64,000 bases of DNA from contig LVAT01000005.1 in assembly GCA_001604135.1 (NCBI GenBank), positions 124,001 through 188,000 of the forward strand. Direction: 5' to 3'. Every line of letters starts with the position of its first letter. Position 1 is the first letter of the stretch. The stretch comes from Clostridiales bacterium Firm_14. GTDB lineage: Bacteria > Bacillota > Clostridia > Saccharofermentanales > Saccharofermentanaceae. Both the position numbers and the translations under genes were made by a program. Positions 8,155 through 16,556 of the stretch are shown here, one piece after another. Under the pieces are notes generated by a model, which made no database searches, had not been told where the DNA came from, and worked only from the letters and a program-made list of their open reading frames with translations.

Positions 8155-8831
8155 TGTTTTATCTTGATCATCGTTTAACAATCATCATCGGCGCTTACGG
8201 CAGCGGTAAATCCGAGATTGCCGTAAACATGTCTCTTGCACAGCGGAAAGCACTGCCGGACAAGAAGCTCCTTATCGCTGACCTTGATATCGTAAATCCG
8301 TTCTACCGTTCATCCGATTGCGCGGCAGTGCTCAAGAAAGAGGGGATAAGACTGGTTACGCCCATGTATGCGGGCTCTAACGTTGATGCTCCGGTGTTAC
8401 CGCCCGATATGTACGTAATCTTCGATGATGAGTCTTATCAGGGCATCTTCGATATCGGAGGAGAGGACATGGGCGCCCTGGTATTAGGCTCGATCAGAAA
8501 GCGTATTGAGAGTACCGACGCCGTTATCTACATGGCCGTAAACAGTTTAAGACCGTTTACTTCAGATCCTGAGCAGATCGCCGTCATGACTAGCGAGCTG
8601 TCCGCTGCGGCAGGCTTTAAGATCGACGGATACATAAACAATACAAATCTCCTGGAAGAGACTACCGCTGAAATGATAAAAGACGGCGAATCGAAGATAT
8701 TGGAAGCATCGAAGATCACGGGTGTTCCGCTTATCGCAAACTGTGCCATGGAAGGTGTCGAAATACCTGACGGAATGCTCGAAAACCATGAGCTTTTCAG
8801 AATGACCAGACAGATTTATTACGCGTACTGA
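8154..8831 (+). CDS. P-loop ATPase of the MinD/ParA/CobQ-like superfamily
   Basis: 225 residues. A Walker A GAYGSGKSE at the N-terminus, DLDIVNPFYRSSD (a signature like that of ATPases that handle Asp-rich switch regions) and DIGGEDMGA form a SIMIBI-class NTPase core. There are no membrane segments. I do not know the biological target. In Clostridia, similar small ATPases are found next to unrelated operons. The start overlaps the ABC permease stop by one base, which suggests co-expression with the transporter. Confidence 0.7.
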   Translation: MFYLDHRLTIIIGAYGSGKSEIAVNMSLAQRKALPDKKLLIADLDIVNPFYRSSDCAAVLKKEGIRLVTPMYAGSNVDAPVLPPDMYVIFDDESYQGIFDIGGEDMGALVLGSIRKRIESTDAVIYMAVNSLRPFTSDPEQIAVMTSELSAAAGFKIDGYINNTNLLEETTAEMIKDGESKILEASKITGVPLIANCAMEGVEIPDGMLENHELFRMTRQIYYAY

Positions 8832-8847
8832 TTCGTGTTAAATATTA

Positions 8848-8876
8848 TTGTTGTTTTGTTAAATAAATGATATTAT
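8848..8876 (+). promoter_or_regulatory. Promoter of the SPFH gene
   Basis: TTGTTG (8848-8853), 17 bases, then TATTAT (8871-8876), with TG one base before the -10. A small stem (CTTGG at 8881 with CCAAG at 8900) lies in the leader before the AGGAGG site. Confidence 0.6.
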
Positions 8877-8924
8877 TTTTCTTGGCGGAGATAATTCGAC
8901 CAAGTACCTAGGAGGAATATTAAT

Positions 8925-10301
8925 ATGGGATTGATTAGCTTAATCAAGAATGTTGCAGGAGCAACTTTCGATTCTATCAACAGCCAGATCTCAGATCAGT
9001 ACCTTGAGTTCTTCACACAGGACTCTTTAGGACAGGAGATCCTTGTAAAGAAGGGTGCTAACAAGATGGAGAGGGGCAGAAACAAGGGTAATTCCGAAGT
9101 TATCTCCAACGGATCCATCATCAACGTACCTGAGGGCTGTTTCTGTCTCCTCGTTAACAACGGAGAGATCGTAGACGTAGTATCTGACGCAGGCGCTTAT
9201 AAGTGGGATACATCCACAGCACCTTCAATTCTCGCTAACAAGAACTTCGGTGAGAATGTAAAGCAGTCCATCGGTGACATCTGGAACCGTATGAAGATGG
9301 GCGGAGAGATTCAGCAGCAGCAGAGAGTTTACTTTGTAAACAAGCTCGAGATGATGAATCAGAACTTCGGTACACCTTCACCGGTACCTTATGCAGACCC
9401 TGAATATCGTAACATCTATATCCGTTTGAACGGTACATTCTCCTTCAGAGTTGAGAATCCTGTTACTTTCTTCAGAAACATCGTTGGTAACGTAAAGGAT
9501 GAGTACACAGTTGCTGACTTCATGGGTACACCCGCTAAGCCTCAGCAGCCCCGTCTCGAGTTCCTTGACAACATCACAGAAACACTCAACAAGTGCGGCG
9601 GCCCTTACCCGAACGGCATTATGTTCTCAACATTGCCTTCCAAGCAGGGCGAGTTCCGCAGATACATGCAGGATTGCCTTGATGACGAATGGCTCCAGAA
9701 GAGAGGTATCGTTGTAGAGAAGGTTGCTATCGCTTCCGTTACACCTGACGACAAGTCCCGTGAGAGAATCGAGAAGGTCGACGAGGCAAAGCTCTATGGT
9801 TCCGATCAGGCAGCTCTCGGTGCAGCTGTTGCTTTGGGCCAGACAGAGGCTATGAAGGCTGCCGGTGGAAACGCAAACGGCGCAGTAACCGGCTTCATGG
9901 GTCTCGGTATGATGGGCCAAGTTGGCGGAAACAACGCTACAGCAGCAGCTCTCAATACTGTTCAGGCTAGCCAGGGTCAGCCTCAGACAGGTTTCTTCGC
10001 TGGTCAGACAGCAGCACCTGTTGGCGCTCCCGCTGCAGCAGGCTGGACATGCTCCTGCGGCCAGACAGGCAACACAGGTAAGTTCTGCGGCAACTGCGGT
10101 CAGCCTCAGCCCGCTCCCGTATCACCTGCAGCAGGCTGGACATGCTCTTGCGGCCAGACAGGCAACACAGGTAAGTTCTGCGGCAACTGCGGCGCACCTG
10201 CACCTGCAGCAGCTCCTACAGCTTGCCCTAAGTGCGGCTACAAGCCTGCTGACGGCGTTATGCCTAAGTTCTGCCCTGAGTGCGGCACAAAGATCGAATA
10301 A
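8925..10301 (+). CDS. SPFH-domain protein with C-terminal zinc ribbons
   Basis: 458 residues. Residues about 60-290 match the bacterial SPFH/virion-core-like family (YdjI-type): FVNKLEMMNQNFGTP, PYADPEYRN and YIRLNGTFSFRVENP. Then comes a Gly/Ala/Met/Gln-rich stretch and three short zinc ribbons, two near identical (CSCGQTGNTGKFCGNCG) and one CPKCG...CPECG. There is no signal peptide. Family members are membrane-associated scaffolds, in B. subtilis linked to envelope stress proteins; that role here is inference. The ribosome binding site is TAGGAGG. The gene has its own promoter and terminator, so it is monocistronic. Confidence 0.85.
   Translation: MGLISLIKNVAGATFDSINSQISDQYLEFFTQDSLGQEILVKKGANKMERGRNKGNSEVISNGSIINVPEGCFCLLVNNGEIVDVVSDAGAYKWDTSTAPSILANKNFGENVKQSIGDIWNRMKMGGEIQQQQRVYFVNKLEMMNQNFGTPSPVPYADPEYRNIYIRLNGTFSFRVENPVTFFRNIVGNVKDEYTVADFMGTPAKPQQPRLEFLDNITETLNKCGGPYPNGIMFSTLPSKQGEFRRYMQDCLDDEWLQKRGIVVEKVAIASVTPDDKSRERIEKVDEAKLYGSDQAALGAAVALGQTEAMKAAGGNANGAVTGFMGLGMMGQVGGNNATAAALNTVQASQGQPQTGFFAGQTAAPVGAPAAAGWTCSCGQTGNTGKFCGNCGQPQPAPVSPAAGWTCSCGQTGNTGKFCGNCGAPAPAAAPTACPKCGYKPADGVMPKFCPECGTKIE
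10035..10192 (+). repeat. Internal 65-bp direct repeat (zinc-ribbon duplication)
   Basis: Bases 10035-10099 and 10128-10192 match at all but one position, offset by 93 bases (31 codons). Each copy encodes one Cys4 zinc ribbon of the SPFH protein. The near identity at the DNA level points to a recent duplication or gene conversion. Confidence 0.9.
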
Positions 10302-10329
10302 GATTCGGATCTTAACTGAAACACTTAAG

Positions 10330-10361
10330 GAGGCTGTCTCTTCGGAGGCAGCCTCTTTTTC
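10330..10361 (+). terminator. Intrinsic terminator after the SPFH gene
   Basis: An 11-bp stem (10330-10340 with 10345-10355), a TTCG tetraloop and a T-run. It shares its core sequence with the ilvE, nagB and AICAR transformylase terminators. Confidence 0.9.
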
Positions 10362-10384
10362 GTTTTGTTATTTCAAATAACATA

Positions 10385-10411
10385 TTGCATAAGTAGTTTT
10401 TGTGATAAAAT
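10385..10411 (+). promoter_or_regulatory. Possible glmM promoter
   Basis: TTGCAT (10385-10390) and TAAAAT (10406-10411) with a short 15-base spacer, 32 bases before the glmM start. The weak spacing keeps this tentative. Confidence 0.35.
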
Positions 10412-10442
10412 TTGTAATTAACTTTAAAAGGCGGGTTTATCT

Positions 10443-11798
10443 ATGGGTAAATACTTCGGTACTGATGGTTTCAGAGGCGAAGCCAACAAAGCACTCACCG
10501 CGCAGAAAGCTTTCCAGGTTGGAAGATATATTGGTTGGTATTACGGCCAGATGCACGATGACAAGAGAGCAAGGATCATCATCGGAAAAGACACTAGAAG
10601 AAGTTCATACATGCTCGAGGCAGCACTTACTGCCGGCATTACATCTTCCGGTTCCGATGCATATCTCCTTCACGTAACAACAACACCCTCGGTTTCATAT
10701 TGCTGCAGAACAGACGGTTTTGACTGCGGAATCATGATCTCCGCATCTCACAACCCTTTCTATGACAACGGCATTAAGATCATGCGTGCCAACGGTCAGA
10801 AGATCGAGGCAGAGATCGAAGAGAAGATCGAGGCTTACATCGATGGCGAGATCGAAGAAATCCCGCTGGCAGAGCGTGAGGCGATCGGTAATGTTGTCGA
10901 CTACGCTGCCGGACGTAACCGCTACATCGGCTACCTCATGACAGTTCCTACAAGAGCATTCAACGGCATGAAGGTCGGTCTTGACTGCGCTAACGGTGCT
11001 TCATGGAACATCGCAAGATCGGTTTTCGAGGCTCTTGGCGCTAAGGTTTACATCATAAACAACACACCTGACGGTCTTAACATCAATACAAACTGCGGTT
11101 CAACACATATCGAGAACTTGAAGAAGTACGTTCTTGATAACGGACTTAACGTAGGCTTCGCTTACGACGGCGATGCTGACAGATGCCTTTGTGTTGACGA
11201 ACTCGGCAATGAAGTAAACGGCGACCAGATCATGTATCTGTGCGGCAAGTATCTGAAGGAGAGCGGCAAGCTCGACGGCAATACGATCGTTACCACCATC
11301 ATGAGCAACATGGGACTTTACAAGGCATGCGAGGCTATCGGCATCCGTACGGAGAAGACGGCTGTAGGCGATAAGTATGTTGCAGAGAACATGATGCAGA
11401 ACGGCTTCGTCTTAGGCGGCGAACAGTCCGGTCATATCATTTTCGCGAAATATGCAACAACAGGAGACGGAATCCTTACTTCCCTCATGGTCCTCATGAC
11501 CATGCTTGAGAAGAAGCTTCCTCTCTCAATGCTCGCAGGTGAGATGAAGATGTTCCCTCAGTGCCTTAAGAACGTTGTCGTTAAGGATAAGGAAGAAGCT
11601 CAGAAGAATCCTGCAGTCCTTAAGGGCGTTGAAGAAGTCAATAAGGCTTTGGGCGGCGACGGCAGAATGCTTCTGCGTGCATCCGGCACAGAACCTAAGA
11701 TCCGTGTCATGGTAGAGGCTAAGACGGATGAACTCTGTGAGAAGTATGTAGATCAGCTCATCGCAGTCATTAAAGAACAGGGCCTTGCAGCAGACTAA
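10443..11798 (+). CDS. glmM: Phosphoglucosamine mutase
   Basis: 451 residues, full length for GlmM, which interconverts glucosamine-6-phosphate and glucosamine-1-phosphate on the way to UDP-GlcNAc and peptidoglycan. The N-terminus GKYFGTDGFRGEAN, the phosphoserine loop ISASHNPF (Ser near residue 102), the metal loop DGDADR and the C-terminal phosphate-binding RASGTEPKIRVM are all present. nagB follows after a terminator, so amino-sugar synthesis and breakdown genes sit side by side but are separately terminated. Confidence 0.96.
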   Translation: MGKYFGTDGFRGEANKALTAQKAFQVGRYIGWYYGQMHDDKRARIIIGKDTRRSSYMLEAALTAGITSSGSDAYLLHVTTTPSVSYCCRTDGFDCGIMISASHNPFYDNGIKIMRANGQKIEAEIEEKIEAYIDGEIEEIPLAEREAIGNVVDYAAGRNRYIGYLMTVPTRAFNGMKVGLDCANGASWNIARSVFEALGAKVYIINNTPDGLNINTNCGSTHIENLKKYVLDNGLNVGFAYDGDADRCLCVDELGNEVNGDQIMYLCGKYLKESGKLDGNTIVTTIMSNMGLYKACEAIGIRTEKTAVGDKYVAENMMQNGFVLGGEQSGHIIFAKYATTGDGILTSLMVLMTMLEKKLPLSMLAGEMKMFPQCLKNVVVKDKEEAQKNPAVLKGVEEVNKALGGDGRMLLRASGTEPKIRVMVEAKTDELCEKYVDQLIAVIKEQGLAAD

Positions 11799-11806
11799 AG
11801 AGTATT

Positions 11807-11839
11807 ACGGCTTCGTATGGTTTCATGCGAAGCCGTTTT
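11807..11839 (+). terminator. Intrinsic terminator after glmM
   Basis: A 13-bp stem (11807-11819 with 11824-11836, one G-U pair) followed by TTTT, between glmM and nagB. Confidence 0.85.
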
Positions 11840-11872
11840 ATATACACACAATAAAGTTGGGAGAATTGAATT

Positions 11873-12622
11873 ATGAGAGTCATCAGAAAGAGTAACTACG
11901 AAGAAGCTTCAATGGCATGTGCTGAGCTTATCGCTTCACAGATCAGGCTTAAGCCTGACTGCAAGATCGGTCTTGCAACAGGTTCCACACCTATCGGAAC
12001 TTACAAGGATCTTGTAGACATGTATAAGGCAGGAAGCCTTGATTTCTCCAAGGTCACATCAGCTAACCTTGACGAGTACAGGGGCTTGGGCGGTGATCAC
12101 GACCAATCCTACAGATATTTCATGAACACAAATCTTTTCGATCACGTAAACATCGATAAGAGCAAGACATATGTACCTGACGGCCTTGAGCAGGATGCTG
12201 TTAAGGCTTGCACAGATTACGATAAGATCCTTGAGTCCCTCGGACACCTCGACATCCAGCTCCTCGGTATCGGCGGCGACGGACACATCGGCTTCAATGA
12301 GCCTGCTGACGCTTTCTGCGTAAACACACAGTGTATCGATCTCGAGAACCAGACGATCCAGGACAACGCAAGACTCTTCTTCAACGGAGACCTCGAAGCA
12401 GTTCCTACACAGGCTTACACAATGGGTATCGGCTACATCATGAAGTCCACAACAGTTATCCTCATGGCTACAGGCGCAGGCAAGAAGGATATCGTTGAGA
12501 AGGCATTCTGCGGTCCTGTTACGCCCAGAGTACCTGCTTCTATCCTCCAGCTCCACCCGAACGTAGTAGTTATCGGTGACGAGGCTGCTATCTCTGATGC
12601 AGTAGTAGCAAAGGCTCAGTAA
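11873..12622 (+). CDS. nagB: Glucosamine-6-phosphate deaminase
   Basis: 249 residues. The enzyme converts glucosamine-6-phosphate to fructose-6-phosphate and ammonia, feeding amino sugars into glycolysis. The motifs GLATGSTPIGTYKDL (sugar-phosphate loop), NLDEYRGL (catalytic Asp), IGGDGHIGFNEP (catalytic His) and TMGIGYIMKS are diagnostic. Length is that of the short NagB form, without the C-terminal allosteric extension of E. coli. GGGAG lies seven to eight bases before the ATG. No nagA lies nearby. Confidence 0.95.
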   Translation: MRVIRKSNYEEASMACAELIASQIRLKPDCKIGLATGSTPIGTYKDLVDMYKAGSLDFSKVTSANLDEYRGLGGDHDQSYRYFMNTNLFDHVNIDKSKTYVPDGLEQDAVKACTDYDKILESLGHLDIQLLGIGGDGHIGFNEPADAFCVNTQCIDLENQTIQDNARLFFNGDLEAVPTQAYTMGIGYIMKSTTVILMATGAGKKDIVEKAFCGPVTPRVPASILQLHPNVVVIGDEAAISDAVVAKAQ

Positions 12623-12645
12623 TCCTTATAAACATTGCTTTTCAA

Positions 12646-12675
12646 GGGCTGTCCCGTGGGCGGGGCAGCCCTTTT
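12646..12675 (+). terminator. Intrinsic terminator after nagB
   Basis: GGGCTGTCCC (12646-12655) pairs with GGGGCAGCCC (12662-12671), followed by TTTT. It is a diverged copy of the terminator seen after ilvE. Confidence 0.88.
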
Positions 12676-12702
12676 GTTGTGTCACAGTTATATTAAGGTT
12701 AC

Positions 12703-12730
12703 TTGACTTTGAAATGCGAGAATATATAAT
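12703..12730 (+). promoter_or_regulatory. Promoter of the TetR-CPBP pair
   Basis: TTGACT (12703-12708), a 16-base spacer and TATAAT (12725-12730), directly followed by palindromic operator-like sequence. Confidence 0.7.
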
Positions 12731-12734
12731 TGGT

Positions 12735-12754
12735 GTTATATAACTAATGTTATA
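12735..12754. promoter_or_regulatory. Candidate TetR-family operator
   Basis: TATAAC (12739-12744), four bases, GTTATA (12749-12754) is a perfect inverted repeat, and it overlaps the palindrome GTTATATAAC (12735-12744). Its position just downstream of the -10 and before the regulator's own gene suits autorepression. Which protein binds is inferred. Confidence 0.55.
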
Positions 12755-12768
12755 CAAAGGAGCCGGAA

Positions 12769-13326
12769 ATGCCGCCTAAGGTTAAGATCACACGGAACAT
12801 GATTGAAGATGCTTCTTTCGAGATCATAAGAAAAGAAGGGCATGAGAACCTGAACGCCCGGACGATAGCCAAATATCTGAATTGTTCGACACAGCCGGTT
12901 CTGTATAGTTTCAAGACTGTAGACGAGATAAGAGAATCCGCTTACGAACTGGCTGACAGATACCATGTCGGATACATTATGCCGGACGGGACAGATGATG
13001 ATCCGCTTCTGACACTTGGGCTTAACTATGTGAGATTCGGACATGAGGAGAAGAACCTTTTCCGCTTTCTGTATCAGACGGATAAGTTCGGGGGAATGGA
13101 TATCGATTCACTTATGGGAAATCCCGGCCTTTTAGACATATTGAATGTGGTTGCCCGGGAAGTGAATTGTGATATTGGGAAAGCGCGGAAAATGTTTTTA
13201 ATATTTTTCAGTGTCGCTCATGGTCTTGCAAGCCTGCTTGCGAATAACTCAATGAAATACGATGAAGAGCAGATAACAGATATGCTGAAGAAGGTTTTCT
13301 ACGGAATGCTCTCATCAGGGGAATAA
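12769..13326 (+). CDS. TetR/AcrR-family transcriptional regulator
   Basis: 185 residues. Residues about 8-55 form the TetR-type HTH: MIEDASFEIIRKEGHENLNA, then RTIAKYLNCSTQPVLYSF as the recognition region. The rest is an all-helical ligand-binding domain of no recognisable class. RBS AAAGGAG. It is followed 14 bases later by a CPBP-family protease gene, so the two probably form an operon controlled by the palindrome upstream. The ligand is unknown. Confidence 0.85.
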   Translation: MPPKVKITRNMIEDASFEIIRKEGHENLNARTIAKYLNCSTQPVLYSFKTVDEIRESAYELADRYHVGYIMPDGTDDDPLLTLGLNYVRFGHEEKNLFRFLYQTDKFGGMDIDSLMGNPGLLDILNVVAREVNCDIGKARKMFLIFFSVAHGLASLLANNSMKYDEEQITDMLKKVFYGMLSSGE

Positions 13327-13339
13327 GGGGGAGATCATT

Positions 13340-14188
13340 ATGTCAAAAGAAAAGAAGTCTTTGCTTGTTTTTTATGGAATAACGCTGACGGTAAGCCTGA
13401 TATTTGAGCTGTTATACATTTTTACCCAATCCGACCTTTTCGTTTCGATCCTTATGTGGATTCCGGGAATAACAGGAATAGTTTGTTCCAAAGTGTTCTT
13501 TAAGAATCAGGGCATACTTGGTTTTAAGTTTAAGATCAAGCCGTTATATATCATCCTGAGTATTGTTATACCCGTTATATATCTGGTGCTGACATACACT
13601 TTAGCCTGGGTGGTCTTAAAAGATCCGACAACAGGTACAGGAACTCTTCCCAAAACTGTTCTGGGTGAACTGGGAGAGGGGATTCCCGGCGGTATTTATA
13701 TTGCGGTATCCTTTATTCCGTTTTTGATCTTCAGTGCGCTGTCTGCTGCCGGAGAAGAGTTAGGATGGAGAGGTTTTGCTTATCCCGTGCTCGAAAAAGT
13801 ATTCGGCCCGGTTAAAGCGGTGCTCATTAATGGATTTATATGGGCATTGTGGCATCTGCCGTTGATCCTTGGCAAGGTGTATCAGTCAAATGTAAATATC
13901 GTATATGGTATCGTTTCTTTCATTGTTTTGGTGATGCTTGTGACAGTGATCTATTGCTGGTTACGTAGTGTAAGTGGCAGCGTGATAACTGCAATCCTTC
14001 TTCATGCGGTACATAACGAATTGGATCAATTATACTTACAGCCTCTTTCAAGCAATGAGAAGGTGCCGTACTTCGCAGGCGAGCAAGGGATATTCACGAT
14101 AGCTGTTGTGGCAATAATAGCCGTTTTGGCAATTATTGTTTGGAAAAAGAATAAACATTCACGGAATACTTCTGTTCTTCCGGACTAA
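13340..14188 (+). CDS. CPBP-family intramembrane glutamic protease
   Basis: 282 residues, about eight membrane helices. The three conserved motifs of the CPBP (Abi/CAAX-like) family are intact: AAGEELGWRGFAYP, then FIWALWHLPLI, then HAVHNELDQ. Together they give the catalytic Glu-Glu, Arg and two His/Asn positions. Family members include type II CAAX-prenyl-protease homologues and bacteriocin-immunity proteins. The substrate here is unknown. It is co-transcribed with the preceding TetR gene. Confidence 0.87.
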   Translation: MSKEKKSLLVFYGITLTVSLIFELLYIFTQSDLFVSILMWIPGITGIVCSKVFFKNQGILGFKFKIKPLYIILSIVIPVIYLVLTYTLAWVVLKDPTTGTGTLPKTVLGELGEGIPGGIYIAVSFIPFLIFSALSAAGEELGWRGFAYPVLEKVFGPVKAVLINGFIWALWHLPLILGKVYQSNVNIVYGIVSFIVLVMLVTVIYCWLRSVSGSVITAILLHAVHNELDQLYLQPLSSNEKVPYFAGEQGIFTIAVVAIIAVLAIIVWKKNKHSRNTSVLPD

Positions 14189-14329
14189 AGAATGATCCGC
14201 ATGTTCTTTAAGGAGACAAGCATTCTACGGAAGCTGCATTTTCGATCTTACAAGATGATACCAAGGTTTCCCAAGAAATCCTTAAGGGAATATTCCGAAA
14301 TTCGGCTAAGTGACAAGAAAATAATACTG

Positions 14330-14358
14330 TTGCAACACACCTTTTTAATGTTTATAAT
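14330..14358 (+). promoter_or_regulatory. Promoter of the korDABC operon
   Basis: TTGCAA (14330-14335), 17 bases and TATAAT (14353-14358), 50 bases before the ferredoxin gene. Nothing else clear was seen in the 220-base gap from 14189. Confidence 0.75.
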
Positions 14359-14408
14359 ACTTTGAATATTTTCTGCGTATTTCTACGCGTGTACAGAGGA
14401 GGTTCATC

Positions 14409-14624
14409 GTGGCAAAAGGTAAAGTGACTTTTAACGAGAATCTGTGCAAGGGCTGCGGACTCTGTGTTGCAGCATGCCCTAAGAAAATCCTCGAGCTTGA
14501 CAAGACAAGGCTTAACGCAAAGGGTTACCACCCGGCAACAAGTGTAAATCCGGAAGAGTGCATCGGTTGTGCTTTCTGCGCTACACAGTGCCCGGATGTC
14601 GTAATCACTGTTGAGCGTTTCTGA
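14409..14624 (+). CDS. korD: 2-oxoacid:ferredoxin oxidoreductase, 2[4Fe-4S] delta subunit
   Basis: 71 residues, GTG start with AGAGGAGG upstream. Two CxxCxxCxxxCP clusters (CKGCGLCVAACP and CIGCAFCATQCP) bind two [4Fe-4S] centres and pass electrons from the TPP-bearing subunit to ferredoxin. It is the first gene of a four-gene operon and lies 16 bases before the alpha subunit. The order delta-alpha-beta-gamma is that of KorDABC/Vor enzymes in anaerobes. Confidence 0.92.
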   Translation: MAKGKVTFNENLCKGCGLCVAACPKKILELDKTRLNAKGYHPATSVNPEECIGCAFCATQCPDVVITVERF

Positions 14625-14640
14625 TCGGGAGGGAGTTTTT

Positions 14641-15732
14641 ATGGCACAGAAAAGAGTATTAATGAAAGGCAATGAAGTAATTGCCGAGGCAGCTATCAGA
14701 GCTGGCTGCCGCAACTATTTCGGTTACCCGATCACACCTCAGACTGAAGTCATGCATTATATGGCTAAGAAGATGGTCCAGGTTGGTGGTAACTTCGTAC
14801 AGGCAGAGTCTGAAGTTGCAGCCATTAACATGGTTTACGGTGCTGCAGCAGCAGGTTTCAGAGTTATGACATCTTCTTCCTCTCCGGGAATTTCCCTCAA
14901 GCAGGAAGGTATCTCCTACATCGCAGGCGCTGAGCTTCCTGCAGTTGTAGTTAATATCGTAAGAGCCGGCCCGGGTCTTGGCGGCATTCAGCCTGCACAG
15001 GGCGACTATTTCCAGGCTACAAAGGGCGGCGGACACGGTGACTACAGAAATATCGTCATCGCACCTGCTTCCGTTCAGGAGCTCTATGAACTCGTAGTTG
15101 AAGCTTTCAACCTTGCTGACAAGTACAGAATGACCTGCATGATCGTAGGTGACGGTACTTTGGGTCAGATGATGGAGCCTGTTGCTTTCCGCGACGAGGA
15201 ACCCATCGTAAATGTCGAGAAGCCTTGGGCTGCATGCGGCAGAAAGGGTGACAGCTTCCACCACACAGTTACTTCGATCTACATCGATCCGGATGTCCTC
15301 GAGAAGAAGAATCTCGAGCTTCAGGACAAGTACAAGATCGTTGAAGCTAACGAAGTACGCTATGAAGCAATCAACATGGAGGATGCTGAGATTGTTATTA
15401 CAGCTTTCGCTACATGTTCCAGAATCTGCAGAAACGTTATCCGTCAGGCAGCTGAGCTTGGTATCAAGGTCGGCATGATCAGACCTATCACACTCTGGCC
15501 TTTCCCTTACAAGGCAATCTCTGAAGCAGCAGATATGTCCAGCGTAAAGGCATTCCTCGACGTTGAGCTCAATGCTGGCCAGATGATCGAAGATGTAAGA
15601 CTTGGCGCTAACGGCAAGAAGCCCGTATATTTCCACGGCAGACTCGGAGGAAATCTCCCGATGCAGAAGGAAATCCTCGACAAGATCGTTGCGATCCACG
15701 AGGGAAAGATCACCGAAGGAGGTAATTTCTGA
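14641..15732 (+). CDS. korA: 2-oxoacid:ferredoxin oxidoreductase alpha subunit (KorA/VorB type)
   Basis: 363 residues from ATG 14641, which has a GGGAGGG site; an upstream in-frame GTG at 14611 would overlap korD. The sequence MKGNEVIAEAAIRAGC, FGYPITPQTEV, ESEVAAINMVYGAAAAG and SSSSPGISLKQEG is that of the alpha subunit, closest in my memory to proteins labelled VorB (branched-chain 2-oxoacid oxidoreductase). The complex oxidises a 2-oxoacid to acyl-CoA and CO2 with ferredoxin reduction, or runs in reverse. The exact substrate, 2-oxoglutarate or 2-oxoisovalerate, cannot be told from sequence. Confidence 0.92.
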   Translation: MAQKRVLMKGNEVIAEAAIRAGCRNYFGYPITPQTEVMHYMAKKMVQVGGNFVQAESEVAAINMVYGAAAAGFRVMTSSSSPGISLKQEGISYIAGAELPAVVVNIVRAGPGLGGIQPAQGDYFQATKGGGHGDYRNIVIAPASVQELYELVVEAFNLADKYRMTCMIVGDGTLGQMMEPVAFRDEEPIVNVEKPWAACGRKGDSFHHTVTSIYIDPDVLEKKNLELQDKYKIVEANEVRYEAINMEDAEIVITAFATCSRICRNVIRQAAELGIKVGMIRPITLWPFPYKAISEAADMSSVKAFLDVELNAGQMIEDVRLGANGKKPVYFHGRLGGNLPMQKEILDKIVAIHEGKITEGGNF

Positions 15733-16556
15733 TGGCTGTAGTTTTCGAACCCACAAAAGGCCTTACAGATAAGCCTTTCCATTATTGCCCCGGCTGCTGC
15801 CACGGCATCATCCACAGACTCGTAGCTGAGACCCTTGTTGCAAATGATGCTCTCGAGACAGCTGTAGGTGTTGCATCCGTTGGATGTACATACAATTCTT
15901 ATGAATACATTGCATGCGACATGGTCCAGGCAGCTCACGGAAGAGCACCTGCTGTTGCTACAGGTATCAAGAGAAACTTAAAGGACAGCTTCGTCTTCAC
16001 ATATCAGGGTGACGGCGACCTCGCTTCCATCGGTACGGCTGAGATCGTTCACGCTGCTGCAAGAAGCGAGAATATCACTGTAATCTTCGTAAACAATGCA
16101 GTTTACGGAATGACATCAGGTCAGATGGCTCCTACAACACTCGTAGGCCAGGTTACGACAACATCTCCCTGGGGTCGTGATCCTTCATATCAGGGCTATC
16201 CTATCAACGTTTCCGAGTTCTTGTCCAACCTCGCAGGTGCTGCTTACATCGAGCGTGTTTGCGTAACAGACTTCAAGAACATCCAGAACGCTAAGAGAGC
16301 CATACAGAAGGCTTTCAACGTTCAGAAGAACAAGCTTGGTTTCTCTCTCGTAGAAGTTCTCTCCACATGCCCTACAAACTGGGGTAAGGATCCTCTCGTA
16401 GCCATGGAATGGCTTAAGGAGAACATGGAAAAGCAGTATCCTCTCGGATGCTACAAGGGCGCTGACATCACATTCGATGCTGACGGCAAGTATGTTTCCG
16501 GTGCGATCCCTGCTACTGCAAACAACTGCGTTAATGTTGGGGAGGTGAAGAAATGA
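15732..16556 (+). CDS. korB: 2-oxoacid:ferredoxin oxidoreductase, TPP-binding beta subunit
   Basis: 274 residues, start overlapping the alpha stop (TGATG). It carries the thiamine-diphosphate site: YCPGCCHGI near the N-terminus, then YQGDGDLASIGTAE with the GDGD metal-binding motif and VNNAVYGMTSGQMAP. This subunit performs decarboxylation of the 2-oxoacid. The end overlaps the gamma gene by four bases (ATGA), a sign of coupled translation. Confidence 0.93.
   Translation: MAVVFEPTKGLTDKPFHYCPGCCHGIIHRLVAETLVANDALETAVGVASVGCTYNSYEYIACDMVQAAHGRAPAVATGIKRNLKDSFVFTYQGDGDLASIGTAEIVHAAARSENITVIFVNNAVYGMTSGQMAPTTLVGQVTTTSPWGRDPSYQGYPINVSEFLSNLAGAAYIERVCVTDFKNIQNAKRAIQKAFNVQKNKLGFSLVEVLSTCPTNWGKDPLVAMEWLKENMEKQYPLGCYKGADITFDADGKYVSGAIPATANNCVNVGEVKK

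Noticed and set aside
10035-10192. Two direct repeats that could look like a mini-CRISPR
   Set aside because: They are in-frame coding repeats for zinc ribbons, with only two copies and no spacer array.
14189-14408. A riboswitch or small RNA in the 220-base gap before kor
   Set aside because: Only a promoter was found; short pairings such as TTCCC/GGGAA are too weak to claim.
14659-15756. A 365-codon minus-strand frame opposite korA
   Set aside because: It mirrors the complete korA gene, has Cys/Ser-rich meaningless sequence, and lacks a ribosome binding site.
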